Origin: Loripinus fragilis
Taxonomy: Eukaryota; Mollusca; Bivalvia; Lucinida; Lucinidae
Length of the DNA stretch: 64,000 nt
Reading direction: 5' to 3'
NCBI GenBank assembly: GCA_964019695.1
Contig: OZ026528.1
Coordinates: 57,803,602-57,867,601 of the forward strand
A program made the translations under genes and the position numbers. The stretch's first letter is position 1, and every line of letters begins with the position of its first letter. The notes beneath the pieces are model-generated. The model made no database searches and was not told the DNA's origin. It saw only the letters and a program-made list of their open reading frames with translations. Positions 1 through 11,600 of this stretch are shown here, in pieces.

Positions 1-2062
1 GTTCCAGTCTGGTTTCAGATCTGACCGCAGTACAACTGATAATTTAGTTAGATTGGAAACCTTCATACGTGATGTCTTTATTAAAAAGGAACATGTAGTT
101 GCAGTGTTTTTTGATTTGGAAAAAGCTTATAATACCACGTGGAGATATGGCATTTTAAAAGATATCCACAAACTAGGATTAAGAGGTAGACTTCCTACAT
201 TCATTGAAAACTTCCTTGCAGACCGCACCATGCAAGTCTGAGTTGGCTCCTCTCTGTCTGACTATTATGACCAGGAGCAAGGTGTACCTCAAGGAGGTGT
301 GCTATCTACAACACTTTTTAGCATTAAAATTAATGATATTGTGAAATGTTTAGGTAATCTTACTGATTGCTCATTATATGTTGATGACTTCTGTATCTGT
401 TATCGCTCAAAAAGCATGGCGACGATTGAACGCCAACTGCAACAAAATTTAAATAAGATTGAAAATTGGGCAACAAGCAATGGTTTTAAGTTTTCCAAAT
501 CAAAAACACAGTGTGTACATTTCTGTCAGCTGCGCAAGCAACATGATGATCCGGTTTTACATTTATATGGATCACCCATTCCAGTTGTTGAGGAATCTAA
601 ATTCCTTGGCATTTTATTTGATAGAAAACTCAGTTTTATACCCCATATTAAACATCTCAAAGCTAAATGTTTAAAAGCTTTGAATCTTTTAAAAGTGCTT
701 TCCCATACTTCTTGGGGTGCAGACCGAACAACACTTCTCAAGCTGTATCGGTCTCTAGTCCGGTCAAAACTAGACTATGGCTGTATTATATATGGCTCTG
801 CACGAAAATCATATCTTCAAATGCTTGATCCTATACATAACCAAGGACTTAGATTAGCTTTAGGGGCTTTTAGAACTTCTCCTGTTGCTAGTCTCTATGT
901 GGAAGCAGATGAACCATCACTATACTCACGAAGAGAGAAACTCTCTTTGCAATATGCTATAAGACTTGCTGCTAACCCATCAAATCCTGCTCATGAAGTT
1001 ACATTCCCACCAAATTATGTTAATTTATATGAACAAAAACCTAAAGCTATTAAATCATTTGGCATCAGAATTTCACCTCTCTTAGAATCTGCCAATATCA
1101 AACCACAAAATATTGAAAAACATTTTACACCAAATATTCCAGCTTGGTGTATGAAACAACCTGAAATACTTTTTGATTTACATTCCGGGAAAAAATCTGA
1201 ATCAAATCCACACATATTAAAAGATGATTTCAGAAAAATGCAAAGTCGTTATAAGAATTACCAACAAATTTATACTGATGGGTCAAAGGAAGACTCAAAG
1301 GTTGGTTGTGCTGTTATATCAGACAACCATAGTAATATGCAACGTATACCTGACGATTCATCAATTTTCACTGCTGAAGCCAAAGCAATTGATCTAGCTT
1401 TAGATTTCATAAGCACTTGTGATGCTAACAATAAATTTATTATATTTTCTGACTCGCTTTCTGTATTGAAAGCAATGAACCATACCAGTTCAAAGAATCC
1501 ACAGATTCAGAAACTTTTAGAAAAATGTCATGAGCTTTTAGCTTATAAAGAAATTGCTCTCTGTTGGATTCCTAGTCATATAGGTATCCAAGGGAATGAG
1601 ATGGTAGATAAGCAAGCAAAAACATCGCTTTCATTAGAACCAACTTCTTTTAAAATTCCATTTTCCAATTTTAAGCCATCTATCAATAAATATATCTTGG
1701 AAGAATGGCAAACTTCATGGAATAACAGCATTGGTAATAAACTTCTTGACATCAAACCAACTATTGGTGAATATCAATCAGTTGTTCGAAACATTAGAAG
1801 AGAAGAAGTAGTTTTAGCTCGACTCCGCTTAGGTCATACAAGAGTCACTCATTCATACTTACTACAAGGTGAAGAGCTGCCACAATGTGTTGGTTGCGAC
1901 GCACCATTCACTGTACGTCACTTCCTTTTGGAGTGTGGCGATTTTGCACAAGTAAGAAATAATTGCTTCCATGTTGATAACATGAAAGAATTATTTCAAG
2001 ATATACATATTGATAGTATTATGACATTTTTAAGACAAATAAATCTTTTTAACAAAATCTAA
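1..2062 (+). pseudogene. ORF2 of copy A (RT, RNase H, Cys/His tail), partial, one stop
   Basis: This is the C-terminal ~690 codons of the LINE polyprotein. RT motifs are visible around 292-305 (PQGGVLS) and 378-392 (YVDDF). RNase H follows with its four acidic positions: YTDGS near 1272, TAEAKA near 1372, FSDSLS near 1446 and GNEMVDKQ near 1593. The C-terminal CxxC...HxxxxC motif is near 1888-1935. Relative to intact copies a single C-to-T change turns an Arg codon into TGA at 239-241; downstream the frame is open to the stop at 2060-2062. Decay is therefore slight and the copy is young. Its N-terminal half is not in the window. Confidence 0.88.
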
Positions 2063-2384
2063 TTGCTATTTTTAAAATCATGTTTTGTTTTACATTTGTG
2101 TCAGACCATAATACAGATTTTTTAATGTTGTATTCTGTTCAGTTAGAGAACATGTACAGTTATCTGAATAGCTCTTTGAAACTGTCAGATATTGTACGTG
2201 GTCTCTCCTGTCAACAATCGTATTTCAACTAATTATCATTATACAATCTCATCAACATCATTCCTTTTATTTTATCTTATAAATTTTTACTTTTTCCATC
2301 TTCATCATGTTTTGTTTAATATCGTCTGACGCTAATGACCCACAAGGGTTGATGCGTCGTTAAGAACCAAACAAACAAACAAAC
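1..2384 (+). mobile_element. LINE copy A, 3' part (left end outside window)
   Basis: This is the 3' part of an I/Jockey-group non-LTR retrotransposon. It begins in the reverse transcriptase region of ORF2 at the window edge and runs through RNase H, the 3'UTR (2063-2365) and a (CAAA)n tail ending near 2384. Immediately after the tail, ORF2 sequence of copy B resumes in mid-domain. That is the pattern seen wherever one copy of this family has inserted into another, so A is probably nested in B and its 5' half lies left of the window. Confidence 0.92.
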
Positions 2385-3493
2385 TCTCTGTCTGACTATT
2401 ATGACCAGGAGCAGGGCGTACCTCAAGGGGGCATGCTATCTACAACACTTTTTAGTATCAAAATTAATGATATTGTGAAATGTTTAGGTAATCTTACTGA
2501 TTGCTCATTATACGTTGACGACTTCTGTAAACATGGCGACAATTGAACGTCAACTACAACAAAATTTGAATAAGATTGAAAATTTGGCAACATGCAATGG
2601 CTTTAAGTTTTCCAAATCAAAAACACAGTGTGTACATTTCTGTCAGTTGCGCAAGCAACATTATGATCTGGTTTTACATTTATATGGGTTACCTATTCCA
2701 GTTGTTGAGGAGTCTAAATTCCTTGGCATTTTATTTGATAGAAAACTCAGTTTTATACCCGATATTAAATATCTCAAAGCTAAATGTTTAAAAGCATTGA
2801 ATCTTTTAAAAGTGCTTTCCCATACTTCTTGGGGTGCAGACTGAACTACACTTCTCAAGCTGTATCGGTCTCTAGTCCGGTCAAAATTAGACTATGGCAG
2901 TATTATACATGGCTCTGCACGAAAATCATATCTTCAAATGCTTGAGCCTATACATAACCAAGGACTTAGATTAGCTTTAGGGGCTTTTAGAACTTCTCCT
3001 GTTGCCAGTCTCTATGTGGAAGCAGATGAACCATCACTATACTCACGAAGAGAGAAATTCTCTTTGCAATATGCTATAAGACTTGCTGCTAACCCATCAA
3101 ATCTTGCTCATGAAGTTACATTCCCACCAAATTATGTTAATTTATATGAACAAAAACCTAAAGCTATTGAATCATTTGGCATCAGAATTTCACCACTCTT
3201 AGAATCTGCCAATATCAAACCACAAAATATTGAAAAACATTTTACACCAAATATTCCAGCTTGGTGTATGAAACCACCTGAAATACTTTTTGATTTACAT
3301 TCCGGGAAAAAATGTGAATCAAATCCACACATATTAAAATGTGATTTCAGAAAAAATGCAAAGTCGTTATAAGAATTACCAACAAATTTATACTGATGGG
3401 TCAAAAGAAGACTCAAAGGTTGGTTGTGATGTTATATCAGACAACAATAGTAATATGCAACGTATACCTGACGATTCATCAATTTTCACTGCT
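2385..3493 (+). pseudogene. LINE copy B, segment 1 (ORF2 RT to RNase H), decayed host copy
   Basis: This is ORF2 sequence starting just before the PQGG motif and ending in RNase H. It is clearly older than its neighbours: a ~17-bp deletion removes the residues after YVDDF near 2529, a TGA stands at 2842-2844, and an extra A near 3357 shifts the frame. The segment stops at 3493, where copy C begins with its exact 5' end. The last 13 bases (aattttcactgct, 3481-3493) recur at 21548-21560, where B continues. They are the target-site duplication made by C. Confidence 0.9.
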
Positions 3494-4057
3494 CCCTGGA
3501 GAGTCCCTACCACCTTGTCGCGGTCTCTGGGGCACACTTCACACAGGGGACGATATTGATTGTAATTATTGTCTCCTCTGGGAGTGCTAAGAGTAGGACC
3601 CACCAGTCTGCCGTGGGTGGCTTTCTCATAACTCGAAGGGGATGGCCTGGAAGACTGAGAGCATGCAGAATATGGACGTTTATAAATTCTGTATGACTCA
3701 ACACGTCTCTTTGACGGGGTAGACTGAGGTGGAAACACGGCCCGGTGTTTCTAATCGGCTTTGTCATGCTAAGCCCCAGGATTCTGAAAATGTAAAAAAA
3801 AATATTTCTTATATCTTCGTTCTATAGTATCGTTCTGATGCCAACCATGTGTCCATTATCTTAAACTTTCTTTCTTTTATAAAATAATCCCGGAAGGCAG
3901 TGGCTTAACGGGTCAATTGTGCAGATTCTATTTGTGCAAGTATACCTTCTATGTATCTCTAGCACTGGAGATCGGAAATCCACTCCATTAAAGTGCTCCC
4001 TTGTTTGGCTCCACGGTGGGTGGGGAGCATGGAGGATGAATCAAACAACTAAACTAC

Positions 4058-5416
4058 ATGGCTAAACAAAAAGCAAAAAAACGTCACATAGCAAATTCAG
4101 ATACTGACTCTGAAAACTCGTACCCAGTTTCTCAACCAACTAATTCAAGTTCGTCAAGTTCGTCTACCTCAACCAAAAAACCTTATGTACCCAGATTTTT
4201 AATAATCCATTCAGAAAAAGAAGGAGAGACTATTTCTTCTCTTTCTCCGTTTGTTGTACATAAAACAATAATGAGTATTGCAGGAGAACCAAAAAGCATC
4301 AAAAATCTAAGGTCTGGTGATCTTTTGATACAATGTGCAAAAGAGTCACACGAAAAAAATCTACTACAGATGAAGACATTTTGTGGTCTAAAATGCTCCG
4401 TAACACCCCATTCATCCTTGAACACATCCAAAGGTATTATTCGCTGTCCAGCCTTGAGCAGAGTGACAAGCGATGATATCAAGGAAGGCATGGTTGAACA
4501 GGGAGTTACGGATGTACGTAGAATCACTGTACGTCGTGATGGTGAAACAAAATTAACCAACACATATGTTCTTACATTCAACTCACCAAACTTACCTACA
4601 GTTGTTAAAATAGGCTTCATGCAAGTGAAAGTAGATGTCTACATACCAAACCCACTTCGGTGCTACCATTGTCAAGTGTTTGGTCACCACGAAAATAAAT
4701 GTGGTAGACACGCTGTATGCTGCAACTGCGGTGAGCCTGAACATTGTGCACCATCTGGCGTGTGTGACAAACCAGCCAAATGTGTCAACTGCTCAGGGGA
4801 TCATCCTGCAAACTCAAAGCAATGCCCACAATGGGAGAAAGAGAAGAAAATTCTCAAAATCAAATGTGAAAACAATCTATCATTTCCTGATGCTCGTAAG
4901 CAATACGAACAATTTTACACTGGTCAAACCTATGCAAGTGCTGTAAAACCAGGCACTTGCAACAAATCTACCCAAACTAAAAACAAAACCACACAGACAG
5001 ACGACAGCTTTACGGAATACTTAAATAAACAGACAACAGAGAAAACACAAGGTACAAAGGAAAAACGTAACGCATCTCCTAAACCAGGAAAAAGTAACTC
5101 CTCTCATTCTGGGCCAGCCCTTAAGGGGGCGACCTTAGAAATGATAAAGAAAGATGAGGAGAAGAAGAAAAAAGAAGAGAAAGACAAACTTAAAAAACAA
5201 CAAAAAGAAGAAAGAAAACAGCAATGGCAAAAAGAACAAGCACAGAAAGAAAAAGAACAAATGGAAAAAGCAAAACAAGCTGAAAAGAATCCATATTCTG
5301 TGTTTGCTGAAAAAGATGGCGAGGAGGTCATGGACGATGAGTCTGTGGTTTTCACAGAGCCATCTTCCAGTGATCACCTCCCTAAAGGCACACTGTCACG
5401 ATTACCATTAGCTTAA
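4058..5416 (+). CDS. ORF1 of copy C: zinc-knuckle gag-like RNA-binding protein
   Basis: This 452-residue protein belongs to the ORF1 type that coats LINE RNA and acts as a nucleic-acid chaperone (known for I and Jockey elements). A Ser-rich, charged N-terminus (1-45) is followed by a conserved domain beginning YVPRFLIIHSE (about 46-200). Three CCHC-like knuckles follow at about 203-258, starting CYHCQVFGHHENKC. The last third is very Lys/Glu-rich and predicted to be coiled coil (about 360-420). The start is the ATG aligned with copies D and I; a 7-codon upstream ORF ends just before it. The stop is TAA at 5414-5416, and ORF2 begins 3 nt later (TAAATAATG), unlike the overlapping TAATG in D and E. 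The frame is intact although ORF2 of this copy is broken. Confidence 0.88.
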   Translation: MAKQKAKKRHIANSDTDSENSYPVSQPTNSSSSSSSTSTKKPYVPRFLIIHSEKEGETISSLSPFVVHKTIMSIAGEPKSIKNLRSGDLLIQCAKESHEKNLLQMKTFCGLKCSVTPHSSLNTSKGIIRCPALSRVTSDDIKEGMVEQGVTDVRRITVRRDGETKLTNTYVLTFNSPNLPTVVKIGFMQVKVDVYIPNPLRCYHCQVFGHHENKCGRHAVCCNCGEPEHCAPSGVCDKPAKCVNCSGDHPANSKQCPQWEKEKKILKIKCENNLSFPDARKQYEQFYTGQTYASAVKPGTCNKSTQTKNKTTQTDDSFTEYLNKQTTEKTQGTKEKRNASPKPGKSNSSHSGPALKGATLEMIKKDEEKKKKEEKDKLKKQQKEERKQQWQKEQAQKEKEQMEKAKQAEKNPYSVFAEKDGEEVMDDESVVFTEPSSSDHLPKGTLSRLPLA

Positions 5417-5419
5417 ATA

Positions 5420-6689
5420 ATGGAGGGTTTCAATCTAACCATTATTTTTTTACCCATTTTAATATTATTTTCAAGTATGGATTTTAAACATAAAATTATA
5501 CAATGGAATTGTCGAGGTTTGAAACCTAATTATAATGAAGTATCATTATTGATTTCTGAATATAATCCGTCTGTATTTTGTTTTCAAGAGACATTTCTTA
5601 AACCAGATGATAACATATCATTAAAAGGTTTTAATGTATACAACTATGTTCATACTGATTGTTTAAGGCCCTCTGGTGGTGCCTCAATATTTGTAAAATC
5701 ATCTTTCCCACAAAGAAAGATTGATTTAAAAACAGAACTACAAGCAACTGCTATTTCTGTCACTCTTGACAGAGAAATAACCATATGTTCTGTATATATT
5801 CCTCCATCCTTTTCTCTCAACTCCCAACACTTGGACAATTTACTGCAACAACTTCCTTCTCCGTATATCTTATTAGGTGACTTCAATGGTCACAATATCC
5901 TCTGGGGTGGTCAAAAAAATGATTCCAGAGGCGAACTTATCGAAAATTTCATTACAAAGAATGACATTTGTATTATGAATGATAAGTCTTACACTTATCA
6001 TTCTCCAGGTACAAAGTCTTTTACATCTATTGATCTTTCCTTCTGTCATCCATCACTGTTTCTTGACTATAATTGGTCTGTATGTGAAGACCAACACAAT
6101 AGTGATCACTTTCCTATCATCATTGAACAGAACACTTATTCCACTGAGGATCACAATCCAAAGTGGAAATTAAATAGAGCCAACTGGGATCTATTTAATA
6201 CTCTGTGCACTGGTAAATTGGTGCCAGAAAACTTCAAAGAATCTTCTGATCCTATAGCTGATTTTACCTCTTCTCTTATCGAAATATCTAAAGAATGTAT
6301 TCCTCAAACTTCGACAAATCCAACTAAAAGTAATCCATGGTACAATGACGACTGTAAAGAAGCAATTAAACAGCGCAAGCAAGCTCTATCTAAATTCAAA
6401 AGATCTCCAAATACCAACAATTTCAATGACATCAAAGTATTTAGAGCTAAAGCCCGTAGAACAATTAAACTTTCGAAGCGTAAATCATGGAGATCTTATG
6501 TTTCGAAAATAAATCATAAAACACCAATTAAAAAGGTTTGGGATATGATAAGAAAAAATCTCTGGAAAAAACAAATCCCCCAGTTACACACATCTAAACA
6601 TGGTGGGTACTGACAGCAAAGCAACTTCAAAAACAGACATTGCTGACACTTTAGGAGAAACTTTTTGTCACAATTCATCATCATTCAAT
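5420..6689 (+). pseudogene. ORF2 of copy C, segment 1 (endonuclease and linker), frameshifted
   Basis: This is the N-terminal part of the polyprotein. It has a hydrophobic leader (1-18), then the APE-type endonuclease starting IIQWNCRGLKPNYNE, with QETF, GDFNGHNILWGG and SDHFPI motifs. The frame is lost near 6553-6560, where a run of A is one base longer than in D, E and F. Reading in the original frame then continues as in intact copies until D's insertion point at 6689. The 12 bases at 6677-6688 (atcatcattcaa) are the left copy of D's target duplication. Confidence 0.88.
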
Positions 6690-7233
6690 CCCTGGAGAGT
6701 CCCTACCACCTTGTCGCGGTCTCTGGGGCACACTTCACACAGGGGACGATATTGATTGTAATTATTGTCTCCTCTGGGAGTGCTAAGAGTAGGACCCACC
6801 AGTCTGCCGTGGGTGGCTTTCTCGTAACTCGAAGGGGATGGCCTGGAAGACTGAGAGCATGCAGAATATGGACGTTTATAAATTCTGTATGACTCAACAC
6901 GTCTCTTTGGCCTCTTTGACGGGGTAGACTGAGGTGGAAACACGGCCCGGTGTTTCTAATCGGCTTTGTCATGCTGAGCCCCAGGATTCTGAAAATGTAA
7001 AAAAAAATATTTCTTATATCTTCGTTCTATAGTATCGTTCTGATGCCAACCATGTGTCCATTATCTTAAACTTTCTTTCTTTTATAAAATAATCCTGGAA
7101 GGCAGTGGCTTAACGGGTCAATTGTGCAGATTCTATTTGTGCAAGTATACCTTCTATGTATCTCTAGCACTGGAGATCGGAAATCCACTCCATTAAAGTG
7201 CTCCCTTGTTGGGCTCCACGGTGGGTGGGGAGC

Positions 7234-7257
7234 ATGGAGGATGAATCAAACAACTAA
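7234..7257 (+). promoter_or_regulatory. 7-codon upstream ORF in type 1 leader
   Basis: ATG GAG GAT GAA TCA AAC AAC TAA ends 5 nt before the ORF1 ATG at 7263. Its ATG has A at -3 and G at +4, a strong Kozak context, while the ORF1 ATG has T at -3. Ribosomes would be expected to translate this short ORF first and reach ORF1 by leaky scanning or re-initiation. The same short ORF is present in copies C and I. In type 2 copies (E, F) the equivalent ATG is in frame with ORF1. The function is inferred. Confidence 0.5.
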
Positions 7258-7262
7258 ACTAC

Positions 7263-8624
7263 ATGGCTAAACAAAAAGCAAAAAAACGTCACATAGCAAA
7301 TTCAGATACTGACTCTGAAAACTCGTACCCAGCTTCTCAACCAACTAAATCAAGTTCGTCAAGTTCGGCAATCTCAACCAAAAAACCTTATGTACCCAGA
7401 TTTTTAATAATCCATTCAGAAAAAGAAGGAGAGACTATTTCTTCTCTTTCTCCGTTTGTTGTACATAAAACCATTATGAGCATTGCAGGAGAACCAAAGA
7501 GCATAAAGAACCTTAGGTCTGGTGATCTTTTAATACAATGTGCTAAAGAAGCACACGAGAAAAATCTACTACAGATGAAGACATTTTGTGGTCTTAAGTG
7601 CTCCGTAACACCCCATTCATCCTTGAACACATCCAAGGGTATTATTCGCTGTCCAGCCTTGAACAGAGTGACAAGCGATGATATCAAGGAAGGCATGGTT
7701 GAACAGGGAGTTACGGATGTACGTAGAATCACTGTACGTCGTGATGGTGAAACAAAATTAACCAACACATATGTTCTTACATTTAATTCACCTACCTTAC
7801 CTACAGTTGTTAAAATAGGCTTTATGCAAGTGAAAGTAGATGTCTATATACCAAACCCACTTAGATGTTACAGTTGTCAAGTGTTTGGTCACCACGAAAA
7901 TAAATGTGGTAGACACCCTGTATGCTGCAACTGCGGTGAGCCTGAACATTGTGGACCATCTGGCGTGTGTAACAAACCATCCAAATGTGTCAACTGCTCA
8001 GGTGATCACCCTGCAAACTCGAAGCAATGCCCACAATGGGAGAAAGAGAAGAAAATTCTCAAAATCAAATGTGAAAACAACTTATCATTTCCTGATGCTC
8101 GTAAACAATACGAGCAATTTTACACAGGTCAAACTTATGCAAGTGCTGTTAAACCAGGCACTTGCAACAAATCTACACAAACTGAAAACAAAACCACACA
8201 GACAGACGACAGCTTTGACGAATACTTAAAACAGACAACAGAGAAAACACAAGGTACAAAGGAAAAACGTAACACATCACCCAAACCAGGAAAAAGTAAC
8301 TCCTCTCATTCTGGGCCAGCCCTTAAGGGGGCGACCTTAGAAATGATAAAGAAAGATGAGGAGAAGAAGAAAAAAGAAGAGAAAGACAAACTTAAAAAAC
8401 AACAAAAAGAAGAAAGAAAACAGCAATGGCAAAAAGAACAAGCACAGAAAGAAAAAGAACAAGCAGAAAAAGCAAAACAAGCTGAAAAGAATCCATATTC
8501 TGTGTTTGCAGAAAAAGATGATGAGGTAGTGTGTATGGAAGAGGAGTCTGTGGTATTCACAGACTCTTCTTCCAGTGACCATCTCCCTAAAGGCACACTG
8601 CCAAGATTACCAGTAACCAAATAA
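7263..8624 (+). CDS. ORF1 of copy D: zinc-knuckle gag-like protein (type 1)
   Basis: This 453-aa nucleic-acid-binding ORF1 protein would package the element's own RNA. The N-terminus (MAKQKAKKRHIANSDTDSE) is basic and then acidic, followed by a Ser run. The YVPRFLIIHSE domain covers about 40-200. Knuckle 1 is C-x2-C-x4-H-x4-C at about 203 (CYSCQVFGHHENKC). Two further Cys/His clusters end in a CVNCSGDHPANSKQC-type knuckle. A C-terminal K/E/Q-rich coiled-coil-like stretch lies at about 360-415, and the tail is SSSSDHLPKGTLPRLP. Zinc knuckle 3 followed by a W-E-K-E-K-K-I sequence is typical of I/CR1-like ORF1 proteins. The last base of its TAA stop is the A of the ORF2 ATG (TAATG at 8622-8626), a stop-start overlap. 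Confidence 0.9.
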   Translation: MAKQKAKKRHIANSDTDSENSYPASQPTKSSSSSSAISTKKPYVPRFLIIHSEKEGETISSLSPFVVHKTIMSIAGEPKSIKNLRSGDLLIQCAKEAHEKNLLQMKTFCGLKCSVTPHSSLNTSKGIIRCPALNRVTSDDIKEGMVEQGVTDVRRITVRRDGETKLTNTYVLTFNSPTLPTVVKIGFMQVKVDVYIPNPLRCYSCQVFGHHENKCGRHPVCCNCGEPEHCGPSGVCNKPSKCVNCSGDHPANSKQCPQWEKEKKILKIKCENNLSFPDARKQYEQFYTGQTYASAVKPGTCNKSTQTENKTTQTDDSFDEYLKQTTEKTQGTKEKRNTSPKPGKSNSSHSGPALKGATLEMIKKDEEKKKKEEKDKLKKQQKEERKQQWQKEQAQKEKEQAEKAKQAEKNPYSVFAEKDDEVVCMEEESVVFTDSSSSDHLPKGTLPRLPVTK

Positions 8625-11600
8625 TGGAGGGTTTCAATCTAACCATTATTTTAGTACTTCTTTTAATATTATTTTCAAGTATGGATTTTAAACATAAAAT
8701 TATTCAATGGAATTGTCGAGGTTTGAAACCTAATTATAATGAAGTATCTCTATTGATTTCCGAATATAATCCATCCGTATTTTGTTTTCAAGAGACATTT
8801 CTTAAACCAGATGATAACATCTCATTACGAGGTTTTAATGTATATAACTATGTTCATACTGATTGTCTGAGGCCCTCTGGTGGTGCCTCAATATTTGTAA
8901 AATCATCTTTCCCACAAAGAAAGATTGATTTACAAACAGAACTACAAGCAACTGCTGTTTCTGTCACTCTAGACAGAGAAATAACCATATGTTCTGTATA
9001 TATTCCTCCATCGTTTTCTCTTAACTCCCAACACTTGGACAATTTACTGCAACAACTTCCTTCTCCTTATATTTTATTAGGTGACTTCAATGGTCACAAT
9101 ATCCTCTGGGGTGGTCAAAACAATGATTCCAGAGGTGAACTTATCGAAAATTTCATTACAAAGAATGACATTTGTATTATGAATGATAAGTCTTACACTT
9201 ATCATTCCTCAAGTACAAAGTCTTTTACATCTATTGATCTTTCCTTCTGTCATCCATCACTGTTTCTTGATTATAATTGGTCTGTATGTGAAGACCAACA
9301 CAATAGTGATCACTTCCCTATCATCATTGAACAGAACACTTATTCCACTGAGGATCACAATCCAAAGTGGAAATTAAATAGAGCCAACTGGGATCTATTT
9401 AATACTCTGTGCACTGGTAAATTGGTGCCAGAAAACTTCAAAGAATCTTCTGATCCTATAGCTGATTTTACCTCTTCTCTTATCGAAATATCTAAAGAAT
9501 GTATTCCTCAAACTTCGACAAATCCAACTAAAAGTAATCCATGGTACAATGACGACTGTAAAGAAGCAATTAAACAGCGCAAGCAAGCTCTATCTAAATT
9601 CAAAAGATCTCCAAATACCAACAATTTCAATGACATCAAAGTATTTAGAGCTAAAGCCCGTAGAACAATTAAACTTTCGAAGCGTAAATCATGGAGATCT
9701 TATGTTTCGAAAATCAATCATAAAACACCTATTAAAAAGGTTTGGGATATGATAAGAAAAATCTCTGGAAAAAACAAATCCCCCAGTTACACACATCTAA
9801 ACATGGTGGGTACTGACAGCAAAGCAACTTCAAAAACAGACATTGCTGACACTTTAGGAGAAACTTTTTGTCACAATTCATCATCATTCAATTACTCTGA
9901 ATCCTTCAGAAAGATTAAAACCGAACAAGAGAAAGTTAAATTGAATTTTAAATCACAAAATAATGAAATTTACAACAAAGATTTTAATTTAGATGAATTA
10001 GTTGAAGCTATTCAACTATCACATGACTCAGCCATGGGTCCTGATGAGATCCACTATCAAATGCTTAAACATCTCCCAGATACTTCTCTTGAAACTCTTT
10101 TGAATATATTTAATTACATTTGGACTACTGGTAAATTTCCAGAAGATTGGACCTTAGCAACCATAATCCCAATTCCCAAACCTGGGAAAGATCCTGCGGA
10201 ACCTAATAATTATAGACCTATAGCTTTAACAAGTTGTCTATGTAAAACACTTGAAAGAATGATAAATAAAAGACTTACTTGGTTTTTAGAATCCAATAAT
10301 CATATATCGCGGTTCCAGTCTGGTTTCAGATCTGACCGCAGTACAACTGATAATTTAGTTAGATTGGAAACCTTCATACGTGATGCCTTTATTAAAAAGG
10401 AACATGTAGTTGCTGTGTTTTTTGATTTGGAAAAAGCTTATGATACCACGTGGAGATATGGCATTTTAAAAGATATCCACAAACTAGGATTAAGAGGTAG
10501 ACTTCCTACATTCATTGAAGGCTTCCTTGCAGACCGCGCCATGCAAGTCCGAGTTGGCTCCTCTCTGTCTGACTATTATGACCAGGAGCAAGGTGTACCT
10601 CAAGGGGGCGTTTTATCTACAACACTTTTTAGTATCAAAATTAATGATATTGTGAAATGTTTAGGTAATCTTACTGATTGCTCATTATACGTTGACGACT
10701 TCTGTATCTGTTATCGCTCGAAAAGCATGGCGACAATTGAACGTCAACTACAACAAAATTTGAATAAGATTGAAAATTGGGCAACAAGCAATGGCTTTAA
10801 GTTTTCCAAATCAAAAACACAGTGTGTACATTTCTGTCAGTTGCGCAAGCAACATGATGATCCGGTTTTACATTTATATGGATCACCTATTCCAGTTGTT
10901 GAGGAATCTAAATTCCTTGGCATTTTATTTGATAGAAAACTCAGTTTTATACCCCATATTAAATATCTCAAAGCTAAATGTTTAAAAGCATTGAATCTTT
11001 TAAAAGTGCTTTCCCATACTTCTTGGGGTGCAGACCGAACTACACTTCTCAAGCTGTATCGGTCTCTAGTCCGGTCAAAATTAGACTATGGCTGTATTAT
11101 ATATGGCTCTGCACGAAAATCATATCTTCAAATGCTTGATCCTATACATAATCAAGGACTTAGATTAGCTTTAGGGGCTTTTAGAACTTCTCCTGTTGCT
11201 AGTCTCTATGTGGAAGCAGATGAACCATCACTATATTCACGAAGAGAGAAACTCTCTTTGCAATATGCTATAAGACTTGCTGCTAACCCATCAAATCCTG
11301 CTCATGAAGTTACATTCCCACCAAATTATGTTAATTTATATGAACAAAAACCTAAAGCTATTAAATCATTTGGCATCAGAATTTCACCACTCTTAGAATC
11401 TGCCAATATCAAACCACAAAATATTGAAAAACATTTTACAGCAAATATTCCAGCTTGGTGTATGAAACCACCTGAAATACTTTTTGATTTACATTCCGGG
11501 AAAAAATCTGAATCAAATCCACACATATTAAAAGATGATTTCAGAAAAATGCAAAGTCGTTATAAGGATTACCAACAAATTTATACTGATGGATCAAAGG

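Larger units (their letters stand above)
3494..6689 (+). mobile_element. LINE copy C, segment 1 (5'UTR, ORF1, first third of ORF2)
   Basis: This is the 5' portion of copy C, starting with the family's 5' terminus (ccctggagagtccc). It has a 'type 1' 5'UTR (3494-4057), an open ORF1 and ORF2 up to 6689, where copy D interrupts it. The missing pieces are found further right at 12693-14850 and 20878-21547, separated by copies D and E. All three segments together give one complete element. Confidence 0.92.

Noticed and set aside
5104..5377. Phe/Ser-rich antisense frames opposite the ORF1 coiled-coil region
   Set aside because: Shadow of the Lys/Glu-rich AAG/GAA codons on the other strand.
6668..6972. 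Antisense reading frames of ~90 codons in the LINE 5'UTR, repeated in C, D, G-leader, I and P
   Set aside because: They are open in several copies only because the copies are nearly identical. E and F break or alter them, and no start context, domain or codon bias supports them.
8620..8630. Bacterial-type operon coupling (overlapping genes)
   Set aside because: The overlap is part of a LINE; there are no Shine-Dalgarno sites and the surroundings are spliced animal DNA.
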